Positions 33,677 through 48,600 of a stretch of DNA of 64,000 nt are shown here, piece after piece; position 1 is the first letter of the stretch, and each line of letters opens with the position of its first letter. The notes beneath the pieces were generated by a model. It was not told the DNA's origin. It made no database searches and was given only the letters and a program-made list of their open reading frames with translations. A program made the translations under genes and the position numbers. Origin of the DNA: Synanceia verrucosa (lineage: Eukaryota > Chordata > Actinopteri > Perciformes > Synanceiidae); NCBI GenBank assembly GCA_029721515.1, contig CM056570.1, forward strand, positions 963,033 to 1,027,032. Reading direction: 5' to 3'.

Positions 33677-36600
33677 CTGAAGAAGAGGAAACATCACTGT
33701 TATGTGAGATAAACGCACCCGCTGCCTCTTCTAAAATTAGTAAAAAAATATTAAAACGAGTCACTGTTTGTGTAAAATAAAGCATGACTCATCCAGGTCA
33801 GACATCCTGCGAAGGACACAGAATACAAAATTAATGGAGATTTAAGTTAAGTTTGTCATTGGAGTGGCTGATAACTATCTTGTTCTCCAGATGGCTTCTT
33901 TCACAAAAAACTCTGTGATGTCATCGTTGGAAACTGTTTGGAAAAAGGACAGGTATGTTCAGGAAGTACTGGGCAGGTGATTGGATGAACCAGCTGTCAA
34001 TCAAACTCTTGCTGAAGTCAGTCAAGAGAAGAGTGAAAAACATGTTTTCCATCTAGAGAAGTCGTCAGTGTTGTTCTCCGCTTTTCCCATCAACCATCTA
34101 AACACACCTGAAGGCTTCTGAACACTTCTAAACACAAACCTGAACACACCTAAACACATATAAACACACACCTGAACACACCTAAACGCATCTAAACACA
34201 CACCTGAACGCTTCTAAACGCTTCTAAACATACACCTGAACCCATCTAAGCACACCTGAATGCATCTAAGCACACCTGAACCATGTCCACAGCCATTAGG
34301 AGCTCCTCACAGGAAAGCAGTCGGGCCAGAAACAAACTCATTAAAGTCTTTTTTGTGATCTTGTTATATCGCAAGAATCCAGCTGCTGTGCAAAGTAAGC
34401 TGATAACAGCAGAACCCAGAAAAACGTAGAAGCTGGGCTACATCATGAGCACACGTGCTGCAGACTGTATCTCTTGTCAAAGGTGCTTCAAGGTGAATTG
34501 TGCTTTAACTCTCGTCTGCTGCTCCAGGATCCAAACCCAGAAGGTTGACAGCGTCCTTCATCTCTGCTAACAGCATCTTGGCTCTCTGCCTCAACAACTT
34601 TCTGGCCACATCTCCAGCAGCTTTGAAGTCTCAAACGTTGGATATGTCAGAGCTTCAGCCATCACAAACACCTCCTGCTGCAGCTAAGATGCACTAAATA
34701 AATAAAAATAAATACGTCTGAACTGCACGGCTATCTATCTGCTTCTGACTGGAGTTATCCAGCAGAGAAACCAGCATTACTCCAATAAACCAACCCTGAA
34801 GAACCCAATTAGGGATGAAGGACTGATAGATGAGGCTGCAACAGATACTTGACACACAACAGTGTGAGGTTCAACGCAGACGACACTCTGCAGAGCTGAC
34901 GTTAATTATTCCCACAAACAGAAGCTGCAGCTTCATTTTTGTTGATGTGCGTCCTGTTTTGAGCTTCCTGTGAGCTCCACAGAGAAAAACAAGCTCCAGA
35001 TGGCTGTCAGGTATTCCTCCAGGCTACGCCTTCACAGAGTTGACAGAATGTGACAACAACAACAACAACAACAACAACCCATAACCCCTCAGAAACCAAC
35101 ACAAACACTCTCCACTTACTGCAGACCCCATCAGGATCAGGTCAGCCGGCGCTTTTATTTTATCACTGTCACAATTTCCAATTTCACCTCCTAGAAAACT
35201 CAGTTCTGCTGATGATCAATGACTAACAGCAAAAGTGTTTTAGTCTCCAGTTAAAACAAAGCCTGACTGAAATTAAGATAAGGGGAAAATTAAAATTAAA
35301 TTAAGGGAGGGAAAAAAAATACATTGATATGGCAATATATCATGATACTTTTTCTTCTGATGTACTATCAATTTCTTGATATTGATTTTAAAAAACAAAA
35401 AAGTAAATGTAAATTGTAAATTCAGAACGACTTACGCTCTCTCCACAAAAATCTAAAATCTTAAGTACAATTGTTGGCTGTAGTTCATGTAGCTTGTTAT
35501 CATACTATTTCAGCTGTAGTAATATTGTTATGCAACATACATGCATATGCCTTTTATTTTATATAACTGAAGTCCAACCCTCTACTAAAATCTCTGTGGA
35601 GCTTTTTGTTTTACAGCCAGCTAAAGTGTGGTGTCAGTGCTCAGTTAGAGGATCATTGAGCAGCTAAAGAGACAGATGTTCTTCTCAAAAGCTCTCTAAA
35701 AGGACTGAATACTGGGCCAACATTCATCAGGTGGACACAGACTCAATCAGGTGCTGGATCTGTGTCTGAATTATGAACTGAACTTCATGCAGAGTGTCAG
35801 CATATTTGGTGAAGCGTTGCCATTGGAGACGGTGTCAGGCAGCTTGATGTATGTCAGATATTCAGTCTGCTGCAGCGACTGTCAACAAGATGGAAAGGAC
35901 ATATTTCATGAGAGGGAAGATTATCTGAGGCTGGATGTTCGGACGCAGGGTGTGTCCCTTGAACTCAGCCTGTGAATGCTCCACTAGAGCTGCCGGATGA
36001 TCCTTTAAAACAAGAAAACACGAAATGAAATGGAGCTGCAGGTGTGGGAATTAAAGGCTTTACTGCAGCGAGACTGTCCTGATTCATTTTAAAAATTGTA
36101 TATCTTATTTACAGGCTGTTATTAATTAAAATGCAGCTTTATGAACCATATAAAAAAAAAACAAGAAAAACAAAATACGGTGGCGACCACCTCACTGATC
36201 TCAGGTCTGAAGCTAAGGTCTATCAAAAATGATATAAAACAGGAAAAAACAGCAACAGATGACTTTTGAGAAGCTGGAGGAAGGAAAAGTTTGTTTTCCC
36301 AGATAAGTGACTTAAAGTTAGGGTTTGTAACCATAAAAAAAAAAAAATTAACAAGAGAACACTGGTTTTGAATAATCCAACTGAAAAAAACAGAAACTCA
36401 ATGAAAGCAGCTAGCAGAAGTTGATATGTTCACATCTCTTTGGTTTTGCTGCTAAAACTGGGTGGAAACAAAAAACCTGCACAGCAGAACCAATGAAAAT
36501 GAAAAGACGAGTGACCTTATCAGTTGTTCTCTACACAAACTACCTGCATTATTTCCTTTTATACCTGATCTATCTGGTCTTTCAGCCGGTTTAGGATGGT

Positions 36601-39600
36601 CAGAGGCAGATATTCTTACTCTCCAACATGTCAACTCAAAGAATTTATGAAGCAGGGATTCGATGGAGAGAAGAAATCGATAAGTAGATCAGAAATGCAG
36701 AGTGAGCTGCGATGGAGAATCATATGAGGAACATACACCAACAAGGAGGATAAGGATGAGGTAAAGACCTGCTGGGCTGCTTTAGAAAACCTTCCCCATC
36801 ACATGAAGTCAGATCCAGACAACAGGCAGCTATTGATTCAACACCTCACACCACCTGAGTAAAACAACACTCAATACAACACCTGAGCAAAACTGTCAAT
36901 ACCTACAGCGAGTGAGAGGGAACGAAACAAGGTTTCTGCCAGGTATCAGGAAGAAATGATGTTTTCTAGTCTGTCTCTGGGAAAGTGAAGATGATCAGGA
37001 AATCAAGAGGCAGCAGAACATTTCAAAGTAAAGCTCCTCATTGTGATAACAAAAGGAGGACAGATGCAAGATAGGGTCAAAGTAAAGCTCCTAATTGTCA
37101 TAAAAAAGGAGGACAGACAGCAGATAATTTCAAAATAAAGCTCCTTATTGTGATAAGGAGGACAGACAGCAGATCATTTCAAAGTAAAGCTCCTACTTCT
37201 TTACCGTCTCATCCTGGTTCCTTTAGATTAACTAATCCTCAGTAATGTTCACATCCCCACCCTCTGAAGACGTCTTAACAGCTCCTGCATCTTTGGTTTG
37301 TTTTTCTGTCCTCTTGTTATAAAGATAATAACTGAAATGTGATTACTTACAGTAACCTGTTACATTAATGCATTACACAAAAATGTAATCTGATTACAGT
37401 AACATGCGTTACTCCAGTACTGGTACCAAAACCATGCTGCGATACAAACGGCCTCCATGTGTGGTTGTATAAATGGAGAGGAGCTGAAGCAGAACAATAG
37501 CAGGACAGAGGATGGAGAGCAGAGCGTTAGATGGCTGATAGTGAGAGGGTGAAAGCAGCAGGACCGGCTGACTGAGCTGTCTGTTGGCTCGTTAGCGCTC
37601 ATCAGGGATCCGACGGGCCGCCGGCCCACATTAACAGGATCTGCTGCAGCCTTTTAATAATCCTGATAAACTACCATCCCTGCCCACGCCGCTCACAGGA
37701 CAGCCTTTTCACTTCAAAGCCAAACCGCAAAGTCAAAATGAACTTTATCCTCAATTCGTCTCTTCTGCCCATGAGCGACTGAGGGGGACTGAGGGGTTCA
37801 AGTGAGGCTGAGAGGGAAGGTCATTACAGGTAACGGTCCTTCCAGGTGAGAGAGGAGGTCTGTAGCTTGGCAACAGGACACTGAATATCTGCAGGAGGTT
37901 GCACCTTTAACAGAGGCTCGTGCTCGACAACTGTGTCCTCACAAAGGTGTTAATTAGTTTCCCTATCCGTGGATTCTTTCCAAACATTACTGCGACTGTA
38001 TAAATATACTGTCAACGTGGATGGGTCAGCAATTAATCAATTAGCAAACCTCTGATGTCAGGCAAGAAAAAAAAAAGCAGCAAATCATCACATTTAAGAA
38101 GCTCCAACCGCTTCGAAATACCGAGGGGAAAAGATAAAGAAAGAAAAGAGCCAAGCAGGAAACGCAAAAAGCAGAGAAAGAGAAGCCAACGTGGGAAGAA
38201 GAGACTGATGGAAAATAAAGAGAGAGAGAGAGAGAGAGGCTGACAAAGAGTCCATAATGAAGCTGTGCTCAGCAGTGAGTGTGAAGGGCAGTAATTTACT
38301 GATCAAGGACAGAGATTGATTTGTCACCAGAGTGAAAGAGAAAGTCCACAGTGAGAGTGAGACGCTTCAGCCGACTCTCTGCGACAATACTGACAGCTAG
38401 CCATCCATCCATCCATCCATTCATTCATTCATTCATCCATCCATCCATTCACACTGCTGCTGTTAAACACATATTTATTATATGCTACATGTAAATATTC
38501 ACTCATTCACACATCGATCGGTTAAATGCAGAGTAGTTCACATTTTAAAAATATCCAATTACAACTGACATTGTGATATGATTCACAACATTAGAGGGAA
38601 ATATTGTCCAACAATTACTCTATTTTTTTTAAATCACAGTTCTCTTATTGCCCAGCATTGCACATTGCACTACCTATTTGCACAGCCTGCATTTTTTAAT
38701 CACATTGCTGCCGTAGTTGTCTTTAAGCTGTTTTATTTCTCTATTTTTTATATATTTTTATCTATTTTTTTGCTCGGTATTCATTGTGGATATCAAAGGA
38801 AGTATTTCATTGTACAGGGAAACATGTAGGTGATAAATAGCACTGTTGGCTTCAGTGCAACTGACGTACCAAGTCATGTTGTGGGCCGTGTAGACACACA
38901 TATATGTAGTACATATATATGTGTATATATGTATATGCAATATATGCTTTGTTTTACTTGGCTGTCATTCATGTGGAACTGATTGACAATGTTTTGTACT
39001 TCCGGTGAAATAGATCCAGTGGAGTCAATAAATTCTGAATTTCTTCAGTGACACAGATATCGTGACGTATCGTGGATGAAATTTCTTGCATTATATTGAT
39101 TATATTATCGTTATCGTGGGCAAAATACTGTGACAGTATTGTATTGCGAGGTACTTGGCGATACCCAACCTTTTCATATAAAACAGGGAAAAGCAACAAA
39201 AGAGGACTTAGACATGACAGAATACAGGATTTAGATCCAGCTCGTTCAAGGGTTAGGAACGTTCCTTTCGCAGGTCTCAGATTATTGATTATGGTATTAT
39301 TGAGATCACATGGTTTCTGTGGCCTGCCTCATACAGACGTGTTACACTGAAAAGCTTGAAGAGCTTCCTGGTGGTCCTCCAGTGAAGTGAGGATAACCAC
39401 AGTGAGCTCCAGGCTCACCAACAGCACAACACCTCCCAGGAATTGATTTTCCCCTCAGCCTCTGTCTTGTAGCTGCATCCTCTGGCAGGGTTTTATTTCT
39501 CCACTGACCGTCTCTTACAAGGCGGTCTGCTGACAATCCGCTGATTCAACCAACAAAAAATCGATCCAGTCTCATCCAAGTCGGCGTTCTTTGCGCTCGT

Positions 39601-42600
39601 ATCTTGACATCTGGACTGCCCGAGGAGGCGGCAGAACACAGGTTTGTCTGGTTAACACATGAAAAAAAGATAAATAAGAGTCCTGCTTCTGCTTTCTGTT
39701 TTCTAGAAGTTTATCCCAGCATCAGCAACCCAAGCCCCCTCCAGAGAGCTCCACTGGGCTGGATGATTATTCTGCTTTTGTTAAAAGGTCTGGTGAAGCA
39801 GTGACAGTCACAGGGAGGTCAGCGCCGTCACGTCTGACATGACAGCAGAGTCCCACAGCAGCACATTTACAGCGTTCTCCCACTCAGACCTGACGGAGCA
39901 CAAATGCCAAAGCTAACAAAAGAGCTTGACCTTTGACCCGCCGACTCTTTTTTCCTTGGTTCTCCTCTGTCGAGACTCAGATCAAACTAATATACTTCAG
40001 ATAAACGTCTGAGCTGCTGAAAGCCGTCTGGTCTGTAGGGCAGGGGAATTATGGGTAAATATCAGTCCTACCGAGCTGTATTTGATTGCAAGATTTTATT
40101 ATTTTGTTTTAAGGTCACATTAAAAATGCAAATCAATCTTTACCAGCGTGACTTGATTGGGAATGAAATCAATTAAAAAAAAAAAAGTGATTTATTTCAA
40201 ATCAAGGAGATCAATTATCAAGTTGTCTGATTAGCTGCACTAGCATTAGCTTAGCTTGTAGCTGCTAGCTCAAACAGGCAGTACTGCACTGATGGCTTTC
40301 GGAGGAGCCTTATTTTCTAATTGACACACATGAGCATATAACTAAGTGCAGGAAATGCTCCACTATGACCACAGCAATGTGATCAATACTGTCAGAAACA
40401 TTTCATATGGGGAAAAATAGCAATAACCCAAAAAGTAGGCAATAAATCAAATCAGCAGTGCGAACATTTGGCCTCTGCCCAGGAGCAAACAACATACAAA
40501 CAAACAAACAAACTGCGCTATCCATGCTGCTGAAACCAGCTGTGACTCGTTAAAACAAAACGGGTCAGCTGTGGGGATGATAAAATACATTTTAATATGA
40601 ACAATTTATCTGAGAGCAGCTTTTCAGAGCTTAAAGCCCTCCCCATAATTCAAAAACTGATTATTATATATTAGGACATTTCCATAGCTGGAAAATAATG
40701 CCTATGATATTTATCCTGGAGTTAAGGCCAAAAACCAGCCACAGGTCATCCTTGACTGCGTGTGGACGTGTTGTCGTTGTACAGCATCAGAATAAATTAT
40801 TATTATTTCTATAGGTGCAGCTTTACTCTCTAAACTGATCATGTTTGTTTCATTTAACCAACTAATGAACAAACGGCACAGATGATGTCATAAACCTGTT
40901 TAACAGGTAACAGCGTCACCAAGGCTGTAAACATGGTGACGCTGTTACTTTTCAGAAAAGTAAACAAAACTTCTGCACCATGCTTTCTGACTGATCAACA
41001 CTGATCACGAACAGAAAGCCAGACACCTTTTCATCTTGTTGACAAGCTGTGAATTTAAAGTTAATCACATGGATGGATGTGGGGAGCAAACTGGTCGACA
41101 GCCTCCATCTCTGCACACTAGTTTGGATTCTAGTGCTGCTTTTTGGAAATTCTGCCAAAATGCATTTAGTTATGGGCCAAATTTCTGCTCTTTAAACGTA
41201 CTTGGCGATGATGCAGATTGGTTTGAATATTGGCTCAATTAATTTGACATTGATGCAGCGATGAAGCTGAAGTTTAGCTGTTGATATAAGATTGGTAGGC
41301 CAGTCAGACAGCAGCTCAAACTAAAATGCTGAAGCTGTTACGACTATAACTGAGAAGAGCTGCTAGCATGAGAATCACATAGCATGTATTTATGTGAATC
41401 CAACATTAAATACTGTTTATGTTGAAGAGAGAAAGAGTGTATTCCCTCCAGACCAGGATGCTCACAAAACCATTTTCAGCCATTTCTGCAGAAATTCATG
41501 AGCAGCAGTGCTGCTGCAGCATGCAGAGGATTATTCTAGTGAAAGCTGAGCGCTGTGGGAGGATGATGGCAGATAGAGACGAAGACAACAGGCGACTAGA
41601 GAGCAGAAGAATGCTAATTAATTAAGCCGTCACCACAGATGCCACCAGAGCTTCCTTAAAAAAAAAAAAAGAAAAAAAATCCCCAGAAACTGCCTGAAAA
41701 ATACTAACATGACAAGTGATGATAATAGAGGTTTTTGCCTCAGATTTGACACCATTCTTGTTGCTGCTGCAGAGACTTGACAGCAAATCCTTCACCTGCT
41801 GTTTACTGCAGAGAGTCAGTCACAGTTTTAAAGGGCATCTTGATTTGAGTGCAGCACTGTTCATCTTCCACATGACTCAGCACATCGACTAAAGTGCCAT
41901 CACTGCTGCAGAAAAAACAGACATCCACGACTACACACTAAATAACATATTTTTTTAGTGTGGAAAATATCAATCAGTGGACCCCAAGAGTTGTTAAATT
42001 ATCACTAAATGTACAGTAAAGAGTCCTAGGATCAGTCGCCACATCCACAGAGGATAATTTGAGGATTCACGTTGATGATGTAAAAAAAAAAAAAAACAAG
42101 TTGGCTAACACTTTATAAGAAACACCATCGCCTCCTAAATAATTATTAAAACATCTATAATCATTAGAGATGGATGGACCAGAAGCTAGGGATGTAACGA
42201 TGCATCACCAGAGGGTGTAATCTATAATCTTCACTTGATCGGTGTCGTACGTCACTGTCAGGTATTCAGATGGAACGAGAGACGAGGCGGCGGTTGAAAG
42301 TAATTTAGAAATTGAGGGTTCACAGACCAGTTACACCCTACCTCATAAATATTTTTTTGTCCAAGAAATAATTAAAGGAATATTTTTCAGTCATAATTTA
42401 TCTGCAAAGCTAATAATCAGAAATCATATAAAATCATGAGGTAAGTGTATCGTTACATCCCAACTAGAAACTAATTATTAACAATTACCTCATCTAAAAT
42501 CCACTAACTAGAATTAGTTATTACATTTTGTTAAGAGAAGCTTTAAAAATGATTTAACAACCATTCAGAAAGAAATTATAATCATCAGTTGCAACGTTAT

Positions 42601-45600
42601 AGTAGCATCATAATAATGTTAATAGACTACCAACAAAAAGGCTTACACTACAAAAACATCAATTATTAACAAATACTTAAATATATACAACATTTATGGT
42701 TGTTTTGTTTGTTAAAAGTAAAATCAGTCTAATTATAAATGTTCAGTAGTTTGGTATCATAGCATCACAGGATGGACAGGACAATATTTAACACAGAATA
42801 ATAACAATAATAACAACAAAGCTGCAGTTTATATCCATGTCTGCCCAAAATGTCATCAATGGACCATTTTAACCTGTTCGAAATGTGTGTAAAAGTGGAC
42901 ATTTGTGTCCCTCCCTCATGTTCATACGAACGGACGAATAAATCAAAAACAAAATATACCAAGTATCTCAAATATAATGTGTGCATTTCAACAGAAACAC
43001 AACTGTGACAGAAGAGGACATAAAGGGCTGGTGGGGAAGATGTTTTGAACAGAATAAGTGCTGCAGGCTGGTCTGGGTCAGGACAGACTAATTCAGTCAT
43101 TAACATAACAAACGTCATCTCAGGTGGGAAGCAGCACCAGGAAATGTCACAATGAACCAGAGTTCCATTAATTCTCTTATCTTGTCACATCTTGAGAGCA
43201 CATTAGCATAACAGCAGTGGAAAACACTCAGCGAGTCACTTTTTAGAAATCTGCTTCCTCAAAGTTTTAATGGAAACAGAAAGAGACGCACAGACCAGCC
43301 GGCATCAGGATAAAAGATTATATCATATTAAAGTACACAATTACACCTCTTTGAGCTGTCTAATTAATTCACTAACACTCAATTATTCAGAATTAAGCTG
43401 AATGCATTTTTGTTCCTTTGCTGCTGCTTGTCTTGACAAACCAGCCTTTTGCGTATATTTTAAATGTTTGAGACAAACAATAATTTGGGCTGAATTATGA
43501 GAATTTCATTGTTTTTACCCCTGGCAGAGTTAGAATTTATAGCCTCGAAAAACAGTTTTTGACACAGGAAGACATTTTTCAGGTTTGATATCTTTTCCTA
43601 GAACTATAAAATTTGAAAACATGTATGTTTCCAAACTATCGGCTAAAATACAATATTTGATTGATATTATACAACATTTTGAGAGCTCCAACATAAACAC
43701 AGAGTGATATATCATAAGTACAACAAGCAGTGCCATGGTAACGACCTGTCAATCAGCAGCTAGCCGTGCCCTAAAGCTACCCAACCATCGGCCCGTGGGC
43801 CTAACATCTGACAGTACTAGCCAAGACCAGAGGGGTAAAAGCGAAAGTAAAGGTGTCTAAAGGTTATTCATTAATTAATGCCACAGGTGAGGCTGCTGTT
43901 CGGCACAGTTAAGATGGAAACTGAGCAGCTTTATCATCACTGATGCTCGCTGTGCCAGGACTCATCAGCTTACAGCTGATTCAGCTCATCCTCTCTAACC
44001 CTCCATCCAGAGCTGGACACAGCAGGAGGAAAACTCCAGCCATGGCGTCATCGTTTGTTATTGGTTTCCTTTCTCCCAGAGCCGGTGAGTAAGGATAAAG
44101 AGAGATACTGACCACGCTCTTCTCTTTGTGGCTGTTTGTAATTCTCAGAGTGGGTTCATGTGAAACACTGACAGATCAGGCTGGCAGTAAAATGCACAAT
44201 TTAACCTTCATATACACATTAAATATCCATAAATATATTCCCTTCTGAGTCTGCGCTCTAATAAAATTCAACTTACGTTTTCCCCGGCACTGTTACAGGG
44301 AATCAATTCAAATTGAAGAGACCTGAAATTTTATTTTTGTTCATCAAGTCAGATCAATAAACCCACAGGTCACTCGAGTGAGGCCATACAATTCATCAAC
44401 ACAGTGTTTAGTATAATAAAACCATCATTTTAATCAGGTTTAATCTGATTAGCAAGAGAGACCTGAGAGTGGAAAGATAAACACGACCAACACTGTACTG
44501 ATTTTTAATTAACAGATCCATGCAAAGATTGGTTGTGGCTCAGCTTAGAGAAAAAGTACTGAAATCACATTGGATGTTAGAGACTGTGATGAATAAAAAC
44601 ACAACATATTAATCAGCTCCAACGTCTCATGGTATTTAAAGTCTGAGTTTCAGTTTGTCTGGAAATAAATGCTGCGGCTCCTTCAGGAAACGTAAATATT
44701 TTAGTGCGGTAGATCACAGTATGGCCTCCTGCAACTTCCAAGGGGCACAATATTTATTAAAGGTGAAACGTGTCAAAACACCATTTTAAATTAATCATTA
44801 TTTTCCCATATCACTGGGCCCTAAAGGCTGCAGAAATTACACATTTTTGGATTCATAATTTATCAGCGAGTTATTGTCTTTATTTTGTGCTCTACACTGA
44901 GAACAAACCTGTCTGGACAGCTGGCTAATGTTGTTAGCACCGGAGCTAACAGCTAATGCTAACGGAGGATCCACTGAGTTACATGATGATGCATTCAGGC
45001 TCTACTAAGTAAATATGAGTACTGGGCAAACAATTATTACAACCCCATCATGATGCCTTCAAATGAGCTCTGGTAAAATGTAGGTTTTGGTACGAAAACA
45101 TGAATCAATCCAGTTGTTTGAAAGAGTTTTCACAGCAACAGAGAGAGAAAATTATTTGTAACTTCTTAAAAGTACTATAGCTCTACATAGAACTACTTTT
45201 TCAGCAATAAAACACAAATATTTGCTATTTGAAATACATTTTTACGCATAAAATGAAGAGATACTATTTAAAACTAAAACAACAAAAACTATCTGTAACA
45301 GTAGAGAACGGCTCAGCCACGACCTGACTTTTCTTCTTGTAAATAAACAATATTTTTCTTGTACATAAACGACTTTCTTTAGTAAATAAACAACTTATTT
45401 CTTGTAAATTATGACTTTTTCCTTTCCTTGTAAATAATAACTTTTTTCTCCAAGTCTGTATAAGCCCCCCCCAATGTGGCTCTAATACTTCGTCGTACTA
45501 AAAGTTATATTTGCTTTGTTTTTTTTTTCTATCCATGGCTCAAAAGGGTGATTTTGATGTGAGCCGTGACTTTTATGAAGCGTTGCACTGTAAATGCAGC

Positions 45601-48600
45601 ACACCAGGTACTGTTGGAAATGTAAAAGCAGATTTATTAAAGAGTTAAATAACCACACCAGCTTCCCCCAGCAGAACTTTTTGGTGAACAAATGAGCTTT
45701 TCGGCAGATGAATACTGTCCTTCTCTAAATACCACCGACTCTCAAAACGGACAAATCACGTCCCTTAAACTCACACATTCCAGAATCAGCCATCAGACGA
45801 CTTGCTATGAAGAGGAACATGCAGGACGGGAAGTATTTGAAACAACCTCCTGGTATTTAAACATGAAACGTGATGTACGGAGCAGAAAAAAAAACAATCC
45901 CCGGGCATTCGCTGAGAGCCAGAGAGTGTAAATTGAACTGGCACTGGCCTTTAGAGGCATCCGCCGTGATGCTCATTTCCTGCAGTTCGGCCAGCGCCGC
46001 TGAACCCTGCACGTCTGAAAACTCAGCCCAAAGCCAGATTTAATATCCCAGAGACGAACTTAATACCATTAAGGGCAATCAGCCCAGACACCGGGCGGTT
46101 ATGAAACTCATCACATCACTCTAATGAGATAATAACACAGGCAAGTTTCAAGGGATCTCACGCCAAGTGAAGCTACAAATGAAGGTTAACCAGGCAGACC
46201 AGCTCGGCCCGACTCTCAACACATGACTGATAACAGCTCTGAGGAAATCCAATCTGGAGATGCAGCTAATGATAACGCTGATTATTGTTTCTGATCAATC
46301 AGAAAGAAATCTACTGGCTCTGGAATAACAGGCTGCTCTTATTCACCCTCATGGCTCCACCTACATACAGTCATGCACTGTAACTTATACACATCCTATA
46401 ATATCCACTCCAAGAGCGACTAACGCCATACAGGAAGGAAGTCATGGTTGATAGGAAGGTGCTGATTTAATTGTCATAAAAGCTACACCACTTCTGTAGT
46501 TACTTTAACCTGAACCTCCATCTTTTCCTAAACCTAACCAAGAAGTCTCCTGTGACGACAGAAGATTGTTGGGGAAACAAATGCACATAAAAAATGAGGA
46601 ATAACTTTTGTTAAGTAATCACAAGAAACATTTCATGAGAATAATGACACCATCAGCATTAATCCCAATAATGCCCCAGGATCGATCTGGCTCTGTTTAC
46701 GACAATCCTGGTTCCAAATGATGCTAAAGCTGCCATATTGATAAAATGAGCTCATTGTGCAGTCATTTGTAGAAAGTATGTACACTTATTTGTTGTAACT
46801 ATCGTGCTATTATATCAAAAATATTGTCATCATGACACTGTTGTCCTGCCATCATCCTCAAATATTTAGGCAAAATCAATTACTCAAACTGCAAAAAGCT
46901 AAATATATGTATAAATAGTTCTGTTCTCTTTGTCAACAGCACAACAGAGGAAATCACAGTGTAAAACTGTGATGATCACTTTTAACTATTACAGACAGAA
47001 AGATGAAGCCATTAGTCAAAGAGATGAATCAATATTCAGCCCTAAAGTTTTTGTGAACAGCTAAAACGTAATCCTCGCTGCCTTGCCAGTACAGACTCAG
47101 TATTGCATGAAGTGTGGACACACAGTAAAACAGTCACAGTGGTATTTCCTCCATCCACTGGCTCACTGTTAATGCTGGGCTCCACGGTGCTTCATCCTGA
47201 GGCTCCAGGGCCGTTTGCTGAACGCCACACTGACTGTCACGTCCTCTGACAGAACGCCACAGCGCCCAGATGGCAGCTTATCTGTATGCTGCGCTGCTCC
47301 AAGGACGCCGCCTCTCTGAGGATGCATGTCAGACAGGAAACAGTGGCCTCGGCCACCCGCATCCTGATAGCATACTCATGACTTTAATGCTGCTCGTGTC
47401 CTTGAAATAGTGCCTGGAGCTTTCTCTCTTTGGATCACTGATCTATGGTTTATCCTGTAAAAATTACATTAAAACAATATTTAAAAATGAAAATCAAGAG
47501 CGGACACATTCAGAAAATCAGCAATAATTTTGAAGGTTTCAGTTTATCCAATGTCGATATTTGCTAGTTTTGTTTGTCTAATTATTATATGTAATGACCT
47601 CCGCCAAGGAGGTTATATTTTCACCAGGGTTTATTTGTTGGTTTGCAAAATAACTCAAAAAGTAATGAATGGTTTTTGACGAAACGATTCATTTTTGGTG
47701 GTGCCGTTAAATCGGATCCGATCACCACCAAAAACTAATCAGTTTTAAGTTAGGCCATTTCCGCCGAACAAACCCTGGTGAAAACATAACCTCCTTGGTG
47801 GCGGGGGTAACTTTAAATAAAAAAAAGTCACCACCACCGCAGCGGCAAAGGTCTGCGCTCTCTGAGTGCTTTTCTAGTTAATATATTATTATAAATGCAT
47901 TAAAGAGGGTTAAGTTATCCACAAGTGCCTATATTGCAGAAATGTAAGTCCGCATGAGTAACATGAATATATAGAGAAAATTAAATATTGTGTGTGACTC
48001 ATGGCAACCAGAAGAAAACACACAGCCTGTGTATGGAGTTGATGTAATGATACTGTAAATCAGCAGAACATGTGCACTCTCATCTCTAGTTAAGGTCATG
48101 AATTGATGGTTTTAATATTCCTCCACTTGGACCTGAATGGACTCATTTTGCAGACAAACCCCTCAGAGGATCCACTGATGTCTCACTAGGCTGTAAATCA
48201 CAACAAGTAAATAAGGCTGATGGGCTGTGATCGGCCGTCCTCCCAACCACTGGAACATAAAGTCAGCTACGAGTCCCCAAACAGACGGAGGAGAGCTGCT
48301 CTCCACACCACCAGCTGGAGGCTGGAGGCAGTAACCATGGCGACAGGTGGTACGCTGACGATCTGACAATATCCATCTTACTACTACTACTAACGGTACA
48401 GTAAGCTTACGGCTCAGTATGGCTGCTCTAACTGTAGATTCATATTAGATATGAAATGTTTCTTCATGCTGTCTTTTATTGGAATAAATTTAGTCTCACA
48501 TTTGTTACATTTTTTGTTAATTTATGTAGTTCATTTACTTGCATTTCCCTCAGGATTAATAAAATATGTATTTTATTTTGACATATTTTTTGTCAATGCT

